A stretch of 64,000 bases of DNA, from positions 124,001 to 188,000 of the forward strand of contig CACVBU010001187.1 in the NCBI GenBank assembly GCA_902728285.1, read 5' to 3'. Positions within the stretch are counted from its first letter, which is position 1. Each line of letters begins with the position of its first letter. Positions 36,263 through 46,867 of the stretch are shown here, piece by piece. The notes beneath the pieces are model-generated. The model saw only the letters and a list, made by a program, of their open reading frames with translations, was not told where the DNA came from and did not search any database. The translations under genes and the position numbers were made by a program. The stretch is from Clytia hemisphaerica (Eukaryota; Cnidaria; Hydrozoa; Leptothecata; Clytiidae).

Positions 36263-36758
36263 GGGGACCCGTCCATATTCATTTGACAACACATAACGTC
36301 TAATTGACGTTATCTTCTGAATCCCCCCACTCCCACAGATAACATCAAGCCATGTATACCAAAAGTTGTCGCCATTTTTTCATCAAAGTTTTCACGTTGC
36401 AAAGTCCGTACTTGGTTGTACCCGTGCGTGTATGTGTTCTTTTAACTAATGACCTTTATTTAAAAAGAAATTATGATGTGGTTCGCTCGATCGCGCAAAC
36501 AATAAAAATATGATGTAATGATATCATAGCGCGAACCAATGGGATTGTGCGAGCAAATTTTCATGTAATTCATACACAAATATATTTTTGACAGCTTAAA
36601 AAAAGTAAAGTGTGGTTGGTGGTAACAAATATTCGCGATTTTCACAAAAAGGTATATCTTTGATTTCTTATAACGTCAAACCTAACTTTTGAAAACCCCC
36701 ACCCCCTCATAACGTCAATTTGACGTTTTGCGTTGTCAAATGAATATGGACGGCTCCC
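36263..36758. mobile_element. 496-bp TTAA-flanked MITE (piggyBac-like)
   Basis: Inverted ends GGGGACCCGTCCATATTC and GGGAGCCGTCCATATTC (right end read inward), continuing through TTTGACAA and ACGTCAATTTGACGT for about 70 bp, flanked by TTAA at 36259-36262 and 36759-36762. Non-coding interior. Confidence 0.7.
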
Positions 36759-37990
36759 TTAACCATCCATCCACTGACCCCACGGGGAGAAGACAAACCG
36801 TGGACCCCTGATATGGACCCCCAATATGGACCCCTAATGGACCCCCTTTAAATAGCGAGAAAAGCATTGTGGGTATTTCCCAACATTAAAAAGGTAGCTA
36901 TTTGTGTTTTATTGCCGACCCAAAAAAATATCAGCGTTTTGATTGGTCGAGAGCATCGAGATATTTGCGATATTTCATATTTCTCTAGTATGGAAATATG
37001 ACCACGTTGACTTTTGAGGGACTGGGTAAGCGGCGGGAGAAAAATCAAAACAAACCAGCCGAAAAGAACTGACTTTCGGAGAAACTAACTTGGGAGTCAA
37101 AGGGAAAAATGCAACAAAAATATTTTCAGATTAACTTTTACTTTGGAGTTCTTCCATAAAAGACACTAAAATCAAATCTGATGAACTAAGAAATTATAAA
37201 ACTACTTGAGACCACCCAAATATTTTCAGCTTTTGGTATAAAATTCGTCCATGTGATAACCAAACAGTTTTTTATCAATGCATACAAAAAAAGATTCTTG
37301 AATGTTTGCCAATAAGATTTCTCATAACATAGCAAGGGAAGTGAAATGTCTTGTATTAAACCAAATGACGAGTGGTTTTTATAAAAGTTCTCTCTTAATT
37401 CTCGTTCTCGACGAGGTACATCCTTGAATTTTCAACTTAGTAACAATCATTACATCTTCCTTCTAAAATTCGAAACATTTAAAGCTTGACGATAATCAAG
37501 AAAGTTTCCAAATTGTTTTGCTCTTGAAAAAATGTTGTTCTTTAACCACTATTACAAGCATTTATTTCCATCGTGGAACTCCTTTCCTCTGATATTCTTT
37601 CCCATGCATCGAAACAAAAACATAGAAAAAGACTGAATGTTATCAATCTGATTAATCCAACGATGAAGGGTTTCTTCTCTATCGAAACAATACTGTACAC
37701 CATCTGCATTTTGAATTATCAATCTAGAAACTTTCAAATACATCTCTGAAAAATCTGCAACTCTTCAAAACAAAACTTCTGGATCGAAAATGATCGAAAA
37801 TACTTCTCTGTTTTGTTTTTGTGTGAATATTTTCGAATGTTTTATCGTTCGAATCTAACGTTCGAATTAGATTTTCGAATAAAAACATTCGAAACTACAC
37901 AGAAGAAAGAAGCAAGGCGGAAGTAAGTTTTAAAACAAAAACAAAAAGAAATTTATATCAGGACAATTTTTTTGAGTCGACAATAAATTA

Positions 37991-38144
37991 GTTATCACAT
38001 GACTTCTCGTGCAATACTCGATATTTTACTCGTTCCGAGATTTTACCGATATTTTTCCTCGCCTAAAGGCTCGGAAAAATATTACGGAAAAATCTCGGAA
38101 CTCGTAAAATATTTCTCGTATCGCACTCAAAGTCATGCGATAAC
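37991..38144. mobile_element. 154-bp hairpin MITE
   Basis: Ends GTTATCACATGACTT and AAGTCATGCGATAAC. Inner arms TTTTACTCGTTCCGAGATTTT pair with the opposite strand across a CCTCGCC loop region. Non-coding. Confidence 0.65.
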
Positions 38145-38339
38145 TAGTACATATTAGTCGTCCTATATAATATAAACATATTACAACAGTTATAGAGTTA
38201 CATGATACATTCTGTTTAGACATAAATTCAGTTCGTTCAGGGTGATTTGTTCTATTGTTGAAATGTTGACACAATGTTGATATTTGAGAAAAATATTGAC
38301 AGAATCATAAAATATGACGTCTCTAAAGACAAAAACATT

Positions 38340-39070
38340 CAAAATATTTATTATACCGAAAGTGATGTAGATAGTGTGAATGGATATAAAAAGACACCAA
38401 TCAGAAGCTTGTGACTTCTCAGAGAGGGTTGTTTTAGAGTGATGAGCTTGACCAGATAGTTTATTGTTATTTTCATGACAAAATGACATTTGCTAATCAA
38501 AATAATATTGAATTCTTTAAATATGACATCTGTTAAGACAAAATCACAAAATAATAGAACTATACCCAATGTGATGCTGGTAGTGTAAGCGGATATAAAA
38601 TGAAGTCAGTCAGAAGCTAATGAGCTCTCTCAGATAGTGGTTTTAGATTGATGGCACATGAGGCCCGAGCTACATTGAAGAGTTACATTTAGGAGTGTTC
38701 GAGTTGCTAGTATAACTTCCTCTAGAAAATAAAAGTTTATTATCATAGGAGGGACTTTTTATGTAGGTATCATCCACGAAATCTTTTTTCAGAGGCAAAC
38801 GATATGGGTAATATTATGAAAGTTTGAGTTACTTGAGTTGTAACTCGGCTCTTCATGTCTCAATCTATGGTTTGTTCAGCCAAAAAACATTGTTCTTGAG
38901 TATATCCATATTTATTTGGACTGAGCAGAGCAGCTCAAGTAAAAAATCAAACTCAGCAGAATGTTAAGTTCGAATAACTCAGAATAACTCGGAATAAATC
39001 TTAAAAAGACTTATCGTACTCAATGTGATATTGGAAGTGCAAATAGACATAAATTATTTCAAACTAGAGT
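38340..39070. repeat. Degenerate tandem repeat
   Basis: Three diverged copies of a block reading roughly AATGTGATGNNGGTAGTGTAA, then GGATATAAA, then a CAGAAGC and CTCAGAGAG part, at about 38355, 38568 and 39018. Spacing is uneven (about 210 and 450 bp). The two minus-strand frames here (38026-38569) probably have no meaning. Confidence 0.45.
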
Positions 39071-39119
39071 TGTTCAGAGCTGTTTTTGGTATTTCTTGCT
39101 GTTTTTGAGGGAGTCCATT

Positions 39120-40150
39120 CAGCCTAGACTAATGTTAAATTTCGTTTCTGCGCAAATTCGTCACATTTTGTCTCGATAGCCTCATACCTACGGAACCTAT
39201 CCTTAGAGGCAATCAAGCAAGAACAATAGAAAAAATCTTTATTTGGCTCTGTAGAAAAATTGAAAAATAGAAACTCGCTTAAATTCACAATACTGATTCT
39301 TTACCCCAAAGCGAAACTTTTCTATTTTGTAAATCTTTCTTACACTTCCCCATACGTAAAATAAAGAGTACTTTCGTTTTCCCCCCAAACCTACGAGGGA
39401 AAAAAGTTAAGACCGCGTGTTGTCCTCGCGGACTTTCCCAGCGTAATTTATTTGTGTGATGTCATAATGTTATTGTTCTCTTTCTCAGATTATTACTGAC
39501 GGCATTTCAATCGCTTACGGGATTGGACAATGGTTGACAATAGATCGTGACGTATAACAATCCAATGACGCGCGACGAATGAAAGTTCATTTTGGGTGGC
39601 TTGATAACACTCGTAATTTCTTTATTTTTCTAGTGTATTTTGTTTTTTCGTTTTAGAAGAAGGACTATACAGTAGAAAATAAGGTTTTATACTATTATTT
39701 TTAAATTTGATATTTTAAATGCCTATTTTAAAGAAAATTTCGTAAGTGGGCGGAAAATAAAAACGCCTTTGTTTTGAACGCCCGACTGCCAAAATCTCAG
39801 GATTCTGGGACTTCTTTTGAGACAGGGGCTAGACATGAAAACAAAGAACTAAGTAGAATCGACTTTTTGAAACTTGAAATACAATGTAAAATATTTTTGT
39901 AATCAAAAATTATATTTAACAATTATATTGAAAAGTAATAATTCGTTATAAGGAAAGATAACTTGTGCGGAAAAGAAATTCTTCATTTATTGACCCCCGG
40001 ATTTTTCATCGCATAATTTCTACGGGAAATCGAAAGTAATTTCATTTGGCTTGTGATGTTTGAGAGATTGGATGTTGGGAAGCTGCAAGGATAAAGGTAA
40101 ACAAATTATAGTCTTTTTTCTGAAAGAAAAATTAACATTAGTCTAGGCTG
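39120..40150. mobile_element. CAGCCTAGACTAATG TIR element, copy A
   Basis: 1031 bp with inverted ends CAGCCTAGACTAATGTTAA, flanked by the 5-bp direct repeat CCATT (39115-39119 and 40151-40155). It is the reverse complement of copy B at 41469-42514, with only scattered differences. It includes a CCGCGTGTTGTCCTCGCGG block. No transposase frame. Confidence 0.85.
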
Positions 40151-40235
40151 CCATTAGGGGTCCATATTGGTGGTCCATATTGGGGTCCATATTGGGGGTC
40201 CATATCGGGGGTCCACGGTTTGTCTTCTTCCGACC

Positions 40236-41251
40236 ACACGGCGCCTACTATTCTTGCCAGGATAACCGGCATGAGATTGGAAAGGGTTTGTTTCTAAACT
40301 AAAGGTACAGAAAAATCTTGTGTTTACTCACAAAACTGTCTAGCTAACTTTTTTTTCGAAGCTTATTTTTCAACTACCCAAAGTCGTGATCTTTTTCCGC
40401 TAGAAAAGTGGTAGTCCAGGAGCTGGAGCTCAACTACTTTTTGCCTTTGAAAATCTGATGGTGGAAAAAGTAGAGAGTCCGTATGCGTCGACCGAAATCG
40501 GCTGGAGGGTTCCTTCTGGTCCTATCGCAGCGCTATCATTCAAATCAGAAAGTGAAGATAGTATACGACAGATTCTCTGACTAGAATGTAGAAAAGTGGC
40601 AAAGAAATCTTAGTGCGGAAATGGGAGCCTTAATACAAACTGATGGTCCTGTTTTCATTCATAGACCAACCAAATAAGAAAATTATGGTCAAACTTTGAA
40701 ATATTTTCACCTATAGCTAGAGTGTTTAGAAGCGTTTTTTATAAGAACATGTTCAAACATTCTTTTTTTCTTCATTTTATGGGATATGAGGACATATGAT
40801 TCTTCATAAAAAGTATTCCTTAACCGTTAAAGGTTTACTTGTGAAAGTTCCCGTGAAAGTTAAATGGCAACCCATGGTTGCAATCTTGAGATAGATATCT
40901 TGACAAACACCTTTTCTTTCCTCTCTGTCAGTCTGTTACTGTTTGTCTTTTTATTATAGATTCTTTTATTTGTGTCTGTAAAGATAAAAACTGATTTTGA
41001 TCCGATAAAAAATTCAACTACTTCCACTATCTCTGTCCAAGCAGAAAAAATCTAGAAAACTTCGTAGATACCCCTGTTTGGTTTAAAAATGGAAAAACCC
41101 AATTCTACAACAAATCCTTTCCTATCTTCCTCCTGCTGCATGGGAGAGAGTTATATCGGATCGCCCAAAGTTACCTTCATTTTTTTACTTTATTTTTTTA
41201 TCCACGGATTGCTGATAGTCACCTTTCCGGGGGTTTTGTTGTTTGGAATTG
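40236..41251. other. Spacer, no gene recognised
   Basis: AT-rich sequence between the two CAGCCTAG elements. No long frame, RNA or clear repeat boundary seen. Confidence 0.4.
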
Positions 41252-42539
41252 ATTAACTACCGTGAGATTGGGTAACTTGCATCAGTGGAGGCTAAGATGC
41301 ATAGCCCCAAAATAAAAGACCTGGCTGGTCATTAAAATACAACTACGCAACTCCGCTCACAGCTCTACTCTACCATTTTTGTTTTGATTTAACTTTGTAT
41401 TTTAATGACCAGCCAGGTCTTTCATTTGAGGGCTATGCATGTTAGCCTCCACTGATGCAAGTTACCCACAGCCTAGACTAATGTTAATTTTTCTTTCAGA
41501 AAAAGACTATAATTTGTTTACCTTTATTCCTGCAGCTTCCCAACATCCAAGCTCTCAAACATCACAAGCCAAATGGAATTACTTTCGATTTCCCGTAGAA
41601 ATTATTCGATGAAAAATCCGGGGGTCAAAGAATGAAGACTTTTTATTTCCGAACAAGTTATCTAATTGCTTATAACGAAATATTACTTTTCAATATATTT
41701 GCTAAATATAATGTTTGATTACAAAAATACTTTACACTGTATTTAAAGTTTGAAAAAGTCGATTCTACTATTCTACTTAGCTCTTTGTTTTCATGTCTAA
41801 CCCCCGTCTCAAAAGAAGTCCCAGAATCCCGAGATTTTTGCAGCCGGGCGTTCAAAACAAGGCGTTTTTATTTTTCCACCCACTTACGAATTTTTCTTTA
41901 TAATAGGTATTTAAAATATCAAATTTAAAAATAATAGTATAAAACCTTATTTTCTACCGTATATATAGTATTTCTTCTAAAACGAAAAAACAAAATACAC
42001 TAGAAAAATAAAGAATTTACGAGTGTTATCAAGCCACCCAAAATGAACTTTCATTCGTCCGCGTCATCGAATTGTTGTATATACGTCACGATCAATTGTC
42101 AACCATTGTCCAATCCCGTAAGCGATTGAAGTGCCGTCAGTAATAATCTGAGAAGAGAACAATAACATTATGACATCACACAAATAAATTACGCTGGGAA
42201 AGTCCGCGAGGACAACACGCGGTCTTAACTTTTTCCCTCGTAAGTTTGGGGGGAAAACGAAAGTACTCTATATTTTACGTATGGGGAAGTGTAAGAAAGA
42301 TTTACAAAATAGAAAAGTTTCGTTTTGGGGTAAAGAATCAGTATTGTGAATTTAAGCGAGTTTCTATTTTGCAATTTTTCTACAGAGCCAAATAAAGATT
42401 TTTTCTATTGTTTTTGCTCGATTGCCTCTAACGATAAGTTCGGTAGTTATGAGGTTATCGAGATAAAATGTGAGGAATTTGCGCGGAAACGAAATTCAAC
42501 ATTACTCTAGGCTGACCCAATCGCACGGTAACAGTTAGG
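41252..42539. mobile_element. Foldback element split by a younger insertion
   Basis: The left arm (about 41252-41345: CCGTG(A/C)GATTGGGTAACTT, then CATCAGTGGAGGCTAA and GCATAGCCC) pairs with a right arm at 41400-41468 that resumes after the inserted element at 42515 (ACCCAATCGCACGG). The interruption duplicated ACCCA. A diverged relative with CAGTGGGGAGAAAC and GCATAGCCCTCAAATGCAT begins at about 45290. Confidence 0.75.
41469..42514. mobile_element. CAGCCTAGACTAATG TIR element, copy B (inverted)
   Basis: 1046 bp with ends CAGCCTAGACTAATGTTAA and the complement of a slightly mutated end (ACATTACTCTAGGCTG), flanked by the 5-bp repeat ACCCA (41464-41468, 42515-42519). It is inserted inside the foldback element around it and lies in the opposite orientation to copy A, 1.3 kb away. 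Confidence 0.85.
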
Positions 42540-42742
42540 TAGGGTCAGGGTTGCTAGTAACGGCTTGTCACTGTGCCGGGTGCATATACTTTGGCGCCTT
42601 GCTTGGGCCCCGCAGGGTTGCTAGTAACGGCTCGATATTTCAGTCAGGTTTAAAAAAGGGGTATTTTACCCATATTATAATAACATTACCCCCGTCTTTT
42701 GCCAGTTCGGTATAATATGTTGTTATGAATTGCATGATCTTG

Positions 42743-42850
42743 CTGTGCGACGATGGCTCAACGGATAAGGCTTAAGGCGTTGGTTTCCGAATCCAAAGGC
42801 TTCCAAAGGTCTTTCTTTGATGGAGGTTCGACGAACCCCGCACGGTGCGA
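42743..42850 (+). ncRNA. tRNA-like sequence (Arg-type, degenerate or SINE head)
   Basis: GGCTCAACGGATAAGGC resembles an A box and D arm. GTTGGTTTCCGAATCCAA resembles an anticodon arm with a CCG triplet, as in tRNA-Arg. GAGGTTCGACGAACCCC resembles a B box and T arm. The variable region is too long and stem pairs are broken, so a functional tRNA is unlikely. It is probably a tRNA pseudogene or the head of a SINE. Confidence 0.4.
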
Positions 42851-43612
42851 TGATGTGGTTGGTCAAAATATGATACAGGTATGTAAACTTAGTCAGAATT
42901 GAGAAACTAAGTCTCAGAAACTCAGACAGTCAGAAAAGAGAAAGACATGATCAGAGATAAGAAAATAAAATAAAAACATGAAGGTAACTTTGGGCGATCC
43001 AAGATTTCTTGTACAGTCGGGTCCCGACTAAAATAAAGCCAAGATCTTCCTTAATTGTCTATAACGGCTAGGCCCGACCAAAAATACTAGAAAACGAAAC
43101 TATTATAGCTTTAGCAAAGATCTCTAAAACTCCCATTTTCATTCAAAAGTAGCTAATATACTAGTCTATGGTTGCTCTTAGTAACGGGTAAATTAATAAG
43201 GGCGCCCGTGTTGCGAGATCAAAAAATCTCCTCTGTGTGACAAGGCGACAAGGTGATAGCCAGACTGTTTTTACTAGTTTGCTGACTTTTCTGATAAATA
43301 CAGTATCAAATTGAGTGAGGGTTGAATATTTTTTGATTAAAACTGAAAGAATAAAAGACTTTGATGAACTTGGCATCAGGGTTGCTTATTTAGCATGGTA
43401 TATAAAAAAGTGAGAGACAGAAGATTAAAGAAACAATAAAGATTGAAAGAAGTCAAAAGTTTGATCATATCAAGTGAAGAATCCAATACTTTTTCTGAAC
43501 ATTGATTGTTTTATTACGACCCACTATCTGCGCCACAAGATTTTCCTCTCTGAAATTCCCGGCCGAACGCGCCCGAAAAATGGGCGAGTTCGAGGAGAGA
43601 GCCCAGTTCCGG
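42851..43612. other. Spacer, no gene recognised
   Basis: Mixed AT-rich DNA. The words GGGTTGCTAGTAACGGCT occur twice just upstream (about 42547 and 42614), and a CATCAGGGTTGCTTA relative is near 43375. No coding frame with recognisable content. Confidence 0.4.
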
Positions 43613-44214
43613 GATCATGTATGACCCTCGACATGGCCCGAGAATTCTCGGGCCAAAACCTTTATTGGAATTCGCGTAAAGCCCGAGTATGGCCCAAGCT
43701 GGCCCGAGAATTCGGGCCATGTTCGGGCCACACGCGGGCCACGCACAGGCCACGCACGGGCCACACTCGGGCCAATTTTTGAAAACATGATTTAAACAGG
43801 CGTGTAATTTCAGGACTGAATTTTTTTAACATTTTCTTTGAGAAAAACTTGGTTTCTCTTAATTATATTAAATATATGAATGTTGTAAATTCATATAAAT
43901 ATTAAATGTCTTATTTGGTATGAAAACATAGTTATAAATATACTTAGGGTGGAAATATTTGCTAGTAAACTAAGCGTGTCCACGGGAAGCTCGTAAAGTT
44001 TTTTTGAGCGATATAAACAAAACAGACAAATCTTATTTTGTACTATTTTGTTTGACTGGACATGCTGAATCAATTTAACATTTAACATGGCCCGAACATG
44101 GCCCGAATGACTCGGGTCATGTTCGGGCCAAAAGAATTGATTAGGGTCTCTCGGCCCGAACATGGCCCAAAGAGGCCCGAGAATTCTCGGGCCATGTTGA
44201 GGGTCGTGATCATG
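43613..44214. mobile_element. GGCCCGA-rich inverted-repeat element
   Basis: The arms at 43613-43655 and 44173-44214 are complementary (GACCCTCNACATGGCCCGAG, AATTCTCGGGCC). Next to each arm are tandem GGCCCGA/TTCGGGCC words, strikingly GC-rich against an AT-rich interior. Non-coding; overlapping frames are artefacts of the repeat. Confidence 0.65.
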
Positions 44215-45285
44215 TTCAAGACTTTTTATTTTTTAAGTTCTAATTTTCCAATTGGCACAAAAAAAATCAGCCCATATTGATTGTGGTTTGGGGTTTAATC
44301 TTGGTTTATTTAGTTCAATACACCGTTTAGTAGTGTCAACTGCGCACGCGTCCAAACAATTTTCGATTGTTTTGATTTGAGCGACCGCTCTTTCCCGTAA
44401 AAACGGTAGGTAAAATCTCGGTTCTCGTAAAGGAAACCTAGCAGAGAAATAGTAGGTTCTCTTGATGAATTTTTGTGAAATTTTCAGGAAAGGTCCATAA
44501 AATTATCATTGTCATTGATATCATGTTCAAATATCTAAATCATTCTCTCTCATGGTGGAGATAGCAAGACTCCTAAACGATGTATTGCATCATAATTTAG
44601 CTAGAGATTCAGCCATTTAGATCTGATTTGATTGTTGAGGGAATTTCTGCTAGAAGAGCAATGTAGCCAGAGGTGATGCTTGGGCAGGCTTTTTAAAAAC
44701 AAGATGGCAGATGGAATCAATTCTTGCTGCTAGCTTATACAAATTTTTTTACCCCATATTCGACCAACCAAGTGTCTTTTTCAAAGTCGGGGTGACGGGG
44801 GAAACCAAGCTATTTTTTACGAATAGCCAATTTATTACTGAATGACAGTTTGTTATTTACCAATATGTTGCGTTTGGTATCAGAGAAATAAATAAGAACA
44901 AAATGTATTAAAGGGGTGAAGCCCAAACTTATCCTGTCACTATGCACCTAATTTGACATTTTAGGGAGTACAGTATATAGTGGCAGCCATTCTAATTCGC
45001 GTCAGCATTCGGGTATTGCCACAGAATGCCAACATAAATTTGGGTTTTGCCAACGTAAAAGTCAAAAGTGCTTACTGTACTATAGAACCCAGAATTTTTT
45101 GTCGACGCAGATTAATCTGAATTAGAAAGGCTGAGTGGGGGTTTTGCTGCTTGATGTTTAAAATCTTTGGAAAATGCTACTTTCTATTTCTATATACTTT
45201 TTAATGTCAAGACTCAAGTCAAGACCAAGCATTATAGCCATCTTCGAAACAAAAGTAGATCCACTGCTTATGTTGTGTATACCTT
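44215..45285. other. Spacer, no gene recognised
   Basis: AT-rich sequence without a domain-bearing frame, tRNA or clear repeat structure. Confidence 0.4.
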
Positions 45286-45449
45286 GAGATCAGGTAACTT
45301 GAATCAGTGGGGAGAAACCTGCATAGCCCTCAAATGCATGACCAACCAATGCAGCAAAATTTCAAAACAAATGTAATAGTGCAATGAACTACGCAGCTCC
45401 GCTTGCAGCTCTATTCTACAATTTTAGAATCTCATATTTGCTGCGCGAG

Positions 45450-45800
45450 TATTCTCACTAGTTTCCTATCCCTACATGGGGAATCAGCGCTTACCAGACA
45501 TTGTACTCTGTGCTCGCTGCACATCAGAGTCGTGCTGTATCGATGATGATGATAATACTCGCACAGTACTGGAGAACCTTGCGTATTCTTGCAGGTTCTG
45601 AATATATGAGTACTATCACCACACCACATTCGATGTTCGGCATATATCTCCCCATACTCTTGTATCAGAGTGATGGTAAACCTATTCCCCTCACATGCTA
45701 TGGGTTGACCCGGGCCAAGGTACATTCACTTGTCAAGTGAATCGTAGCATCGAGTGGGAATCGAACCCTGACCTCCTGCACGGAAGTCAGGAAACATAAT
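45450..45800 (-). ncRNA. tRNA-like SINE remnant
   Basis: On the minus strand, CAGGGTTCGATTCCCACT is a convincing B box/T arm, preceded by CCTGACTTCCGTGCAGG, which can form an anticodon-like hairpin. No good A box is present upstream. The following 300 bp is GC-richer than the flanks and could be a SINE body. It overlaps frames that look fortuitous. Confidence 0.35.
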
Positions 45801-45870
45801 TATGCATGATATCACTTTTATGAGATAGGAGATATACATTTTGTAAATCAGGTTTGTTTTGATTTGACTT

Positions 45871-46715
45871 CACTCAGGCACGGATTTTTCACTTATATCC
45901 TTAGGATCCTGAGCATCCTCAGGCTTTTAGAGGATATCCTCAGGATCCTCTGTTTTGCCTTGGTTTGATAAAACATCAATATTATAATTTCCCAAGGATC
46001 CTTAGGGTCCTCAGGCTTTTGCGAGGATAACCTGAGGATCCTCACCTTTTTTTCTTTTTTTCTCAAAATATGAACCTTAGGATTCTTAGGGTCCTCAGGA
46101 TATTGCAAGGATATCCTCAGGATCCTCAAAAATTTATTTTACGTCAATTATTTCTCATTAAAGAAAGTGAATCTTAGGATCCTTAGGATCCTCAGGCTTT
46201 CCCAAGGATATCCTCAGGATCCTCAAAAAAAGAATAAAAAAAGTGAGGATCCTCAGGATATCCTTGCAAAATCCTGAGGACCCTAAGGATCCTAAGGTTC
46301 ATATTTTGAGAAAAAAAGAAAAAAAAGTGAGGATCCTCAGGTTATCCTCGCAAAAGCCTGAGGACCCTAAGGATCCTAAGGTTCATATTTTGAGAAAAAA
46401 GAAAAAAAAAGTGAGGATCCTCAGGTTATCCTCGCAAAAGCCTGAGGACCCTAAGGATCCTAAGGTTCATATTTTGAGAAAAAAAGAAAAAAAAGTGAGG
46501 ATCCTCAGGTTATCCTCGCAAAAGCCTGAGGACCCTAAGGATCCTAAGGTTCATATTTTGAGAAAAAAAGAAAAAAAAGTGAGGATCCTCAGGTTATCCT
46601 CGCAAAAGCCTGAGAACCCTAAGGATCCTAAGGTTCATATTTTGAGAAAATACAAAAAAAGGTGAGGATATCCTCAGGATCCGGAGGATAAATGTGAAAA
46701 ATCCGTGCTTAGCTC
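45871..46715. mobile_element. TIR element with mirrored AGGATCCT tandem array, 8-bp duplication
   Basis: The ends include GCACGGATTTTTCAC and its complement. The flanks are the exact 8-bp repeat TTTGACTT (45863-45870, 46716-46723), which suggests a hAT-type insertion. Inside, a unit of about 83 bp (GAGGATCCTCAGGTTATCCT, GAGGACCCTAAGGATCCTAA, then TTCATATTTTGAG and a poly-A/G tract) is tandem at least four times at 46240-46660. Partial copies in inverted orientation occupy 45893-46220. The 140-codon open frame across the array is a repeat artefact. Confidence 0.8.
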
Positions 46716-46867
46716 TTTGACTTTGTATTTTAATGACCAGCCATTGACCATTCATTTACAGTATCTATTTGCCTTCTCCATTGCTAGCTTGTAATTTTGT
46801 AAAAGAACAACTTGATTTCGTCTGACTAAAATATTCTAAAATTCTATGATTTAGGGGAAATAATAAT

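Larger units (their letters stand above)
36776..40235. mobile_element. Large inverted-repeat element with TATGGACCCC ends
   Basis: The left end (36776-36846) and right end (40156-40235) are complementary. They share GAGAAGACAAACCGTGG-like and repeated ATATGGACCCCC words. Between them lie about 3.3 kb without a transposase frame, including another, younger element (39120-40150) inserted next to the right arm. It might be one old element or two facing solo ends. Confidence 0.5.

Noticed and set aside
46243-46665. 140-codon frame with repeated ILRISLQ/PEDPKDPK peptide
   Set aside because: It spans the 83-bp satellite inside a transposon, has no splice or start context, and its mirrored half gives a similar frame on the other strand.
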